Shown here piece by piece: positions 5,360-7,273 of a stretch of DNA of 7,273 bases (its first letter is position 1; each line of letters starts with the position of its first letter). The stretch spans positions 1-7,273 of the forward strand of contig CAJXMS010000111.1 in assembly GCA_913056475.1 (NCBI GenBank), given 5' to 3'. Source of the stretch: an uncultured Bacteroidota bacterium. Lineage in GTDB: Bacteria; Bacteroidota; Bacteroidia; Flavobacteriales; Schleiferiaceae. Under the pieces are notes generated by a model. That model saw nothing but the letters and a program-made list of their open reading frames with translations. It was not told the DNA's origin and searched no databases. The position numbers were made by a program, and so were the translations under genes.

Positions 5360-6493
5360 ATGCGAAAAATTCAAATGGTAGATCTGCAAACGCAGTACCA
5401 AAAGATAAAGCCGCAAGTAGATGAGGCGATGAACCGGGTGGTAGATTCGGCGGCTTTTATTAATGGTCCAGAAGTAAAATCTTTTCAGGCGGAACTGGAA
5501 GACTACCTGGCCGTACAACATGTAATACCCTGTGCCAATGGCACTGACGCCCTGCAAATAGCTATGATGGGCCTGGGACTAAAACCAGGCGATGAGGTGA
5601 TAACGGCTACCTTTACTTACGTGGCCACCGCCGAGGTGATAGCGCTGCTGCAGCTCAAACCCGTTTTGGTAGACGTAGATCCGGAAACGTACACCCTGGA
5701 CCCCGAAAAGGTACGGGAAGCGGTAACGCCACGCACCAAAGCCATTGTGCCGGTACACCTCTTCGGGCAATGTGCGGATATGGACGCCCTACGCGCCATA
5801 GCACGCGAGCACCACTTACATATAGTAGAGGATACCGCCCAGGCCATAGGCGCGGATTTCTATGCCCGGAATGGGGAAGTGGGCAAGGCCGGTACCCTGG
5901 GCGATGTGGGGGCTACCTCCTTTTTCCCCAGTAAAAACCTGGGCTGCTACGGCGATGGAGGGGCGCTTTTTACCAATGATGATGAGCTGGCGGCCAAAAT
6001 TCGGATGGTGGCCAATCATGGTCAAAGCCGCCGTTATTATCATGACCGCGTAGGCGTCAATTCCCGATTGGATAGCCTGCAGGCGGCTGTTCTGCGTCAA
6101 AAATTGCCCCATCTGGATGCCTATAATGCCGCCCGTCGAAAGGCGGCTGATTTTTACGATCAAGCCCTGGGGGATCTTCCTCAACTGCAAACCCCGGTGC
6201 GCAGCTCTCTGTCAAGCCATGTGTTTCACCAGTATACCCTCCGGATAAAAGACGAGACCATAAACCGCGATGAGCTCATAGCTTATCTGAAAGAAAAGGA
6301 GATCCCCGCTATGATCTACTACCCCGTGGCCTTGCATATGCAAAAGGCCTACCGGGATGAGCGGTACGATCCAGGGCATTTTCCGGTGACGGAAAGGCTC
6401 GTGGATACGGTTTTTTCCTTACCTATGCATACCGAGCTATCTCAAGATCAGCAGGCCTATATCACCGAAACTATTATCAACTACCTCAAATAA
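5360..6493 (+). CDS. wbpE: DegT/DnrJ/EryC1/StrS-family sugar-nucleotide aminotransferase, WbpE-like
   Basis: This 377-residue cytosolic PLP enzyme belongs to the fold-type I sugar aminotransferases. It most resembles WbpE, which converts UDP-2-acetamido-3-keto-glucuronate to the 3-amino sugar using glutamate. Visible features are FINGPEV (33-39), the phosphate-site CANGTDALQIA (58-68), GDEVITATFTYVATAE (77-92), HLFGQCADMDAL (133-144), the PLP-ring contact VEDTAQAIGA (156-165) and SFFPSKNLGCYGDGGA (187-202) with the Schiff-base Lys192. GQSRRYYHDRVGVNSRLDSLQAA (221-243) and a C-terminal SLPMH follow. The frame opens at ATG 5318, but ATG 5360 gives the usual MRKIQMVDL start for the family and avoids overlapping the -7 box. 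A UDP-sugar dehydrogenase gene follows after 6 bp. The class is certain; the exact keto-sugar is inferred, and other 3- or 4-aminations remain possible. Confidence 0.88.
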   Translation: MRKIQMVDLQTQYQKIKPQVDEAMNRVVDSAAFINGPEVKSFQAELEDYLAVQHVIPCANGTDALQIAMMGLGLKPGDEVITATFTYVATAEVIALLQLKPVLVDVDPETYTLDPEKVREAVTPRTKAIVPVHLFGQCADMDALRAIAREHHLHIVEDTAQAIGADFYARNGEVGKAGTLGDVGATSFFPSKNLGCYGDGGALFTNDDELAAKIRMVANHGQSRRYYHDRVGVNSRLDSLQAAVLRQKLPHLDAYNAARRKAADFYDQALGDLPQLQTPVRSSLSSHVFHQYTLRIKDETINRDELIAYLKEKEIPAMIYYPVALHMQKAYRDERYDPGHFPVTERLVDTVFSLPMHTELSQDQQAYITETIINYLK

Positions 6494-6499
6494 AGAAAC

Positions 6500-7273
6500 A
6501 TGAAAATTGTAATTGTGGGGACTGGCTATGTAGGGCTGGTCACCGGAACTTGCTTAGCCCACGTAGGCATCGACGTGACCTGTGTGGATGTAGACCAGGA
6601 AAAGATCGAAAACCTCAGAAAGGGGATTTTGCCCATTTACGAGCCCGGCCTCGAGGGGATGGTTACTAAAAACTATAGTAAAGGCCGGTTAAAATTTTCT
6701 ACCAAGCTGGCGGAGGCCATTAAAGGAGCCGATGCGGCCTTTATCGCGGTGGGAACGCCCCCTGGCGACGATGGCAGTGCCGATCTAAAATACGTGCTGA
6801 TGGTGGCCCGCGAAATTGGGGAAAACATGGATGATTACTGTGTGGTGATTACCAAAAGCACCGTGCCCGTAGGAACGGCCGCTAAGGTGAAAAAAGAAGT
6901 TCAAGATGCCCTGGAATCGCGCGGCGCGCAAATGGACTTTGATGTGGCCTCCAATCCGGAATTCCTTAAAGAAGGGGCCGCAGTAGAGGACTTTATGAAA
7001 CCGGACCGCATCGTGATAGGCGTAGAAAGCGAGCGGGCCCGCAAAATCCTGGAGAAGGTGTACCACCCCTTCGTGCTTAATGGCCATCCGGTTCTCTTTA
7101 TGGATGTGCCATCGGCGGAGATGACCAAATACGCGGCCAACTCCCTGCTGGCTACTAAAATTAGCTTCATGAATGATGTGGCCAACCTCTGCGAGATCAT
7201 GGGCGCTGACGTGAATATGGTGCGCAAGGGCATCGGTACGGATCCCCGAATTGGCAATAAATTCATCTATCCG
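6500..7273 (+). CDS. ugd: UDP-glucose 6-dehydrogenase, N-terminal part (runs off the window)
   Basis: The first 258 codons are present in an open frame to the last base, roughly 60% of a typical 440-residue enzyme. The family oxidises UDP-glucose to UDP-glucuronate with two NAD+ in the cytosol. The Rossmann motif GTGYVG (7-12) is followed by acidic residues in VDVD (29-32) that bind the NAD ribose. YEPGLE (47-52), VGTPPGDDGSADL (84-96), KSTVPVGT (119-126), NPEFLKEG (152-159) and FMKPDRIVIG (165-174) are all typical. Lys210 and Asn214 in AEMTKYAANSLLATK match the conserved catalytic-site Lys/Asn pair. The NPEFLKEG form points to UDP-glucose rather than the UDP-GlcNAc (WbpA-type) branch. The catalytic cysteine expected soon after residue 258 is beyond the window. 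ATG 6500 lies 6 bp after the aminotransferase stop, so the two are probably co-transcribed. Confidence 0.93.
   Translation, partial: MKIVIVGTGYVGLVTGTCLAHVGIDVTCVDVDQEKIENLRKGILPIYEPGLEGMVTKNYSKGRLKFSTKLAEAIKGADAAFIAVGTPPGDDGSADLKYVLMVAREIGENMDDYCVVITKSTVPVGTAAKVKKEVQDALESRGAQMDFDVASNPEFLKEGAAVEDFMKPDRIVIGVESERARKILEKVYHPFVLNGHPVLFMDVPSAEMTKYAANSLLATKISFMNDVANLCEIMGADVNMVRKGIGTDPRIGNKFIYP

Noticed and set aside
5201..5557. A 118-codon minus-strand open frame overlapping the aminotransferase start and the divergent promoter region.
   Set aside because: It overlaps a clear family member and both candidate promoters and shows no domain.
1..7273. Search for mobile elements, CRISPR arrays, tRNA/rRNA genes, phage or toxin-antitoxin genes and a wholly new system.
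   Set aside because: No terminal repeats, transposase motifs, spaced direct repeats, RNA-gene signatures or foreign-looking genes were seen by eye; all sizeable coding regions but one belong to known families.

Overview
The window reads as a chromosomal segment of a Gram-negative member of the Bacteroidota, possibly a moderately GC-rich Cytophagales-type genome. Three things point there: a CusB-like adaptor carrying a C-terminal DUF3347 domain, a WaaA with the motif form I associate with this phylum, and TAnnTTTG-type -7 promoter boxes with little sign of Shine-Dalgarno sequences. No RNA genes, insertion sequences, CRISPR arrays or att sites were seen. The window is densely coding. The longest non-coding stretch is the roughly 160 bp between the two divergent surface-polysaccharide units (5200-5359).

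Left block (1-3091, + strand): the 3' end of a heavy-metal RND pump gene (CusA/CzcA type), then a TolC/CusC-type outer-membrane channel gene, then a CusB-type periplasmic adaptor gene. They are packed with a 6 bp gap and an 8 bp overlap and look like one operon for a tripartite metal (probably Cu(I)/Ag(I)) efflux pump. The adaptor has an N-terminal Cys/His/Met metal-binding motif and a C-terminal DUF3347 domain on a basic linker, so it may pick up metal itself.

Middle block (3142-5199, - strand, convergent with the left block): an uncharacterised, probably outer-membrane beta-barrel gene, followed 3 bp later by waaA (Kdo transferase, lipid A/LPS core assembly). The tight spacing suggests co-transcription and a cell-envelope role for the unknown protein.

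Right block (5360-7273, + strand, divergent from the middle block): a WbpE-like PLP-dependent sugar-nucleotide aminotransferase and, 6 bp downstream, a UDP-glucose 6-dehydrogenase that runs off the end of the window. These two make activated uronic and amino sugars for LPS O-antigen, capsule or exopolysaccharide. The shared upstream region holds one -7-like box per direction and a perfect 7 bp inverted repeat in the presumed leader of the unknown gene.

Most of this is ordinary gene content. The points most worth a second look are the two-module CusB, the unknown protein coupled to waaA, and the inverted repeat with divergent promoters at about 5220-5340.
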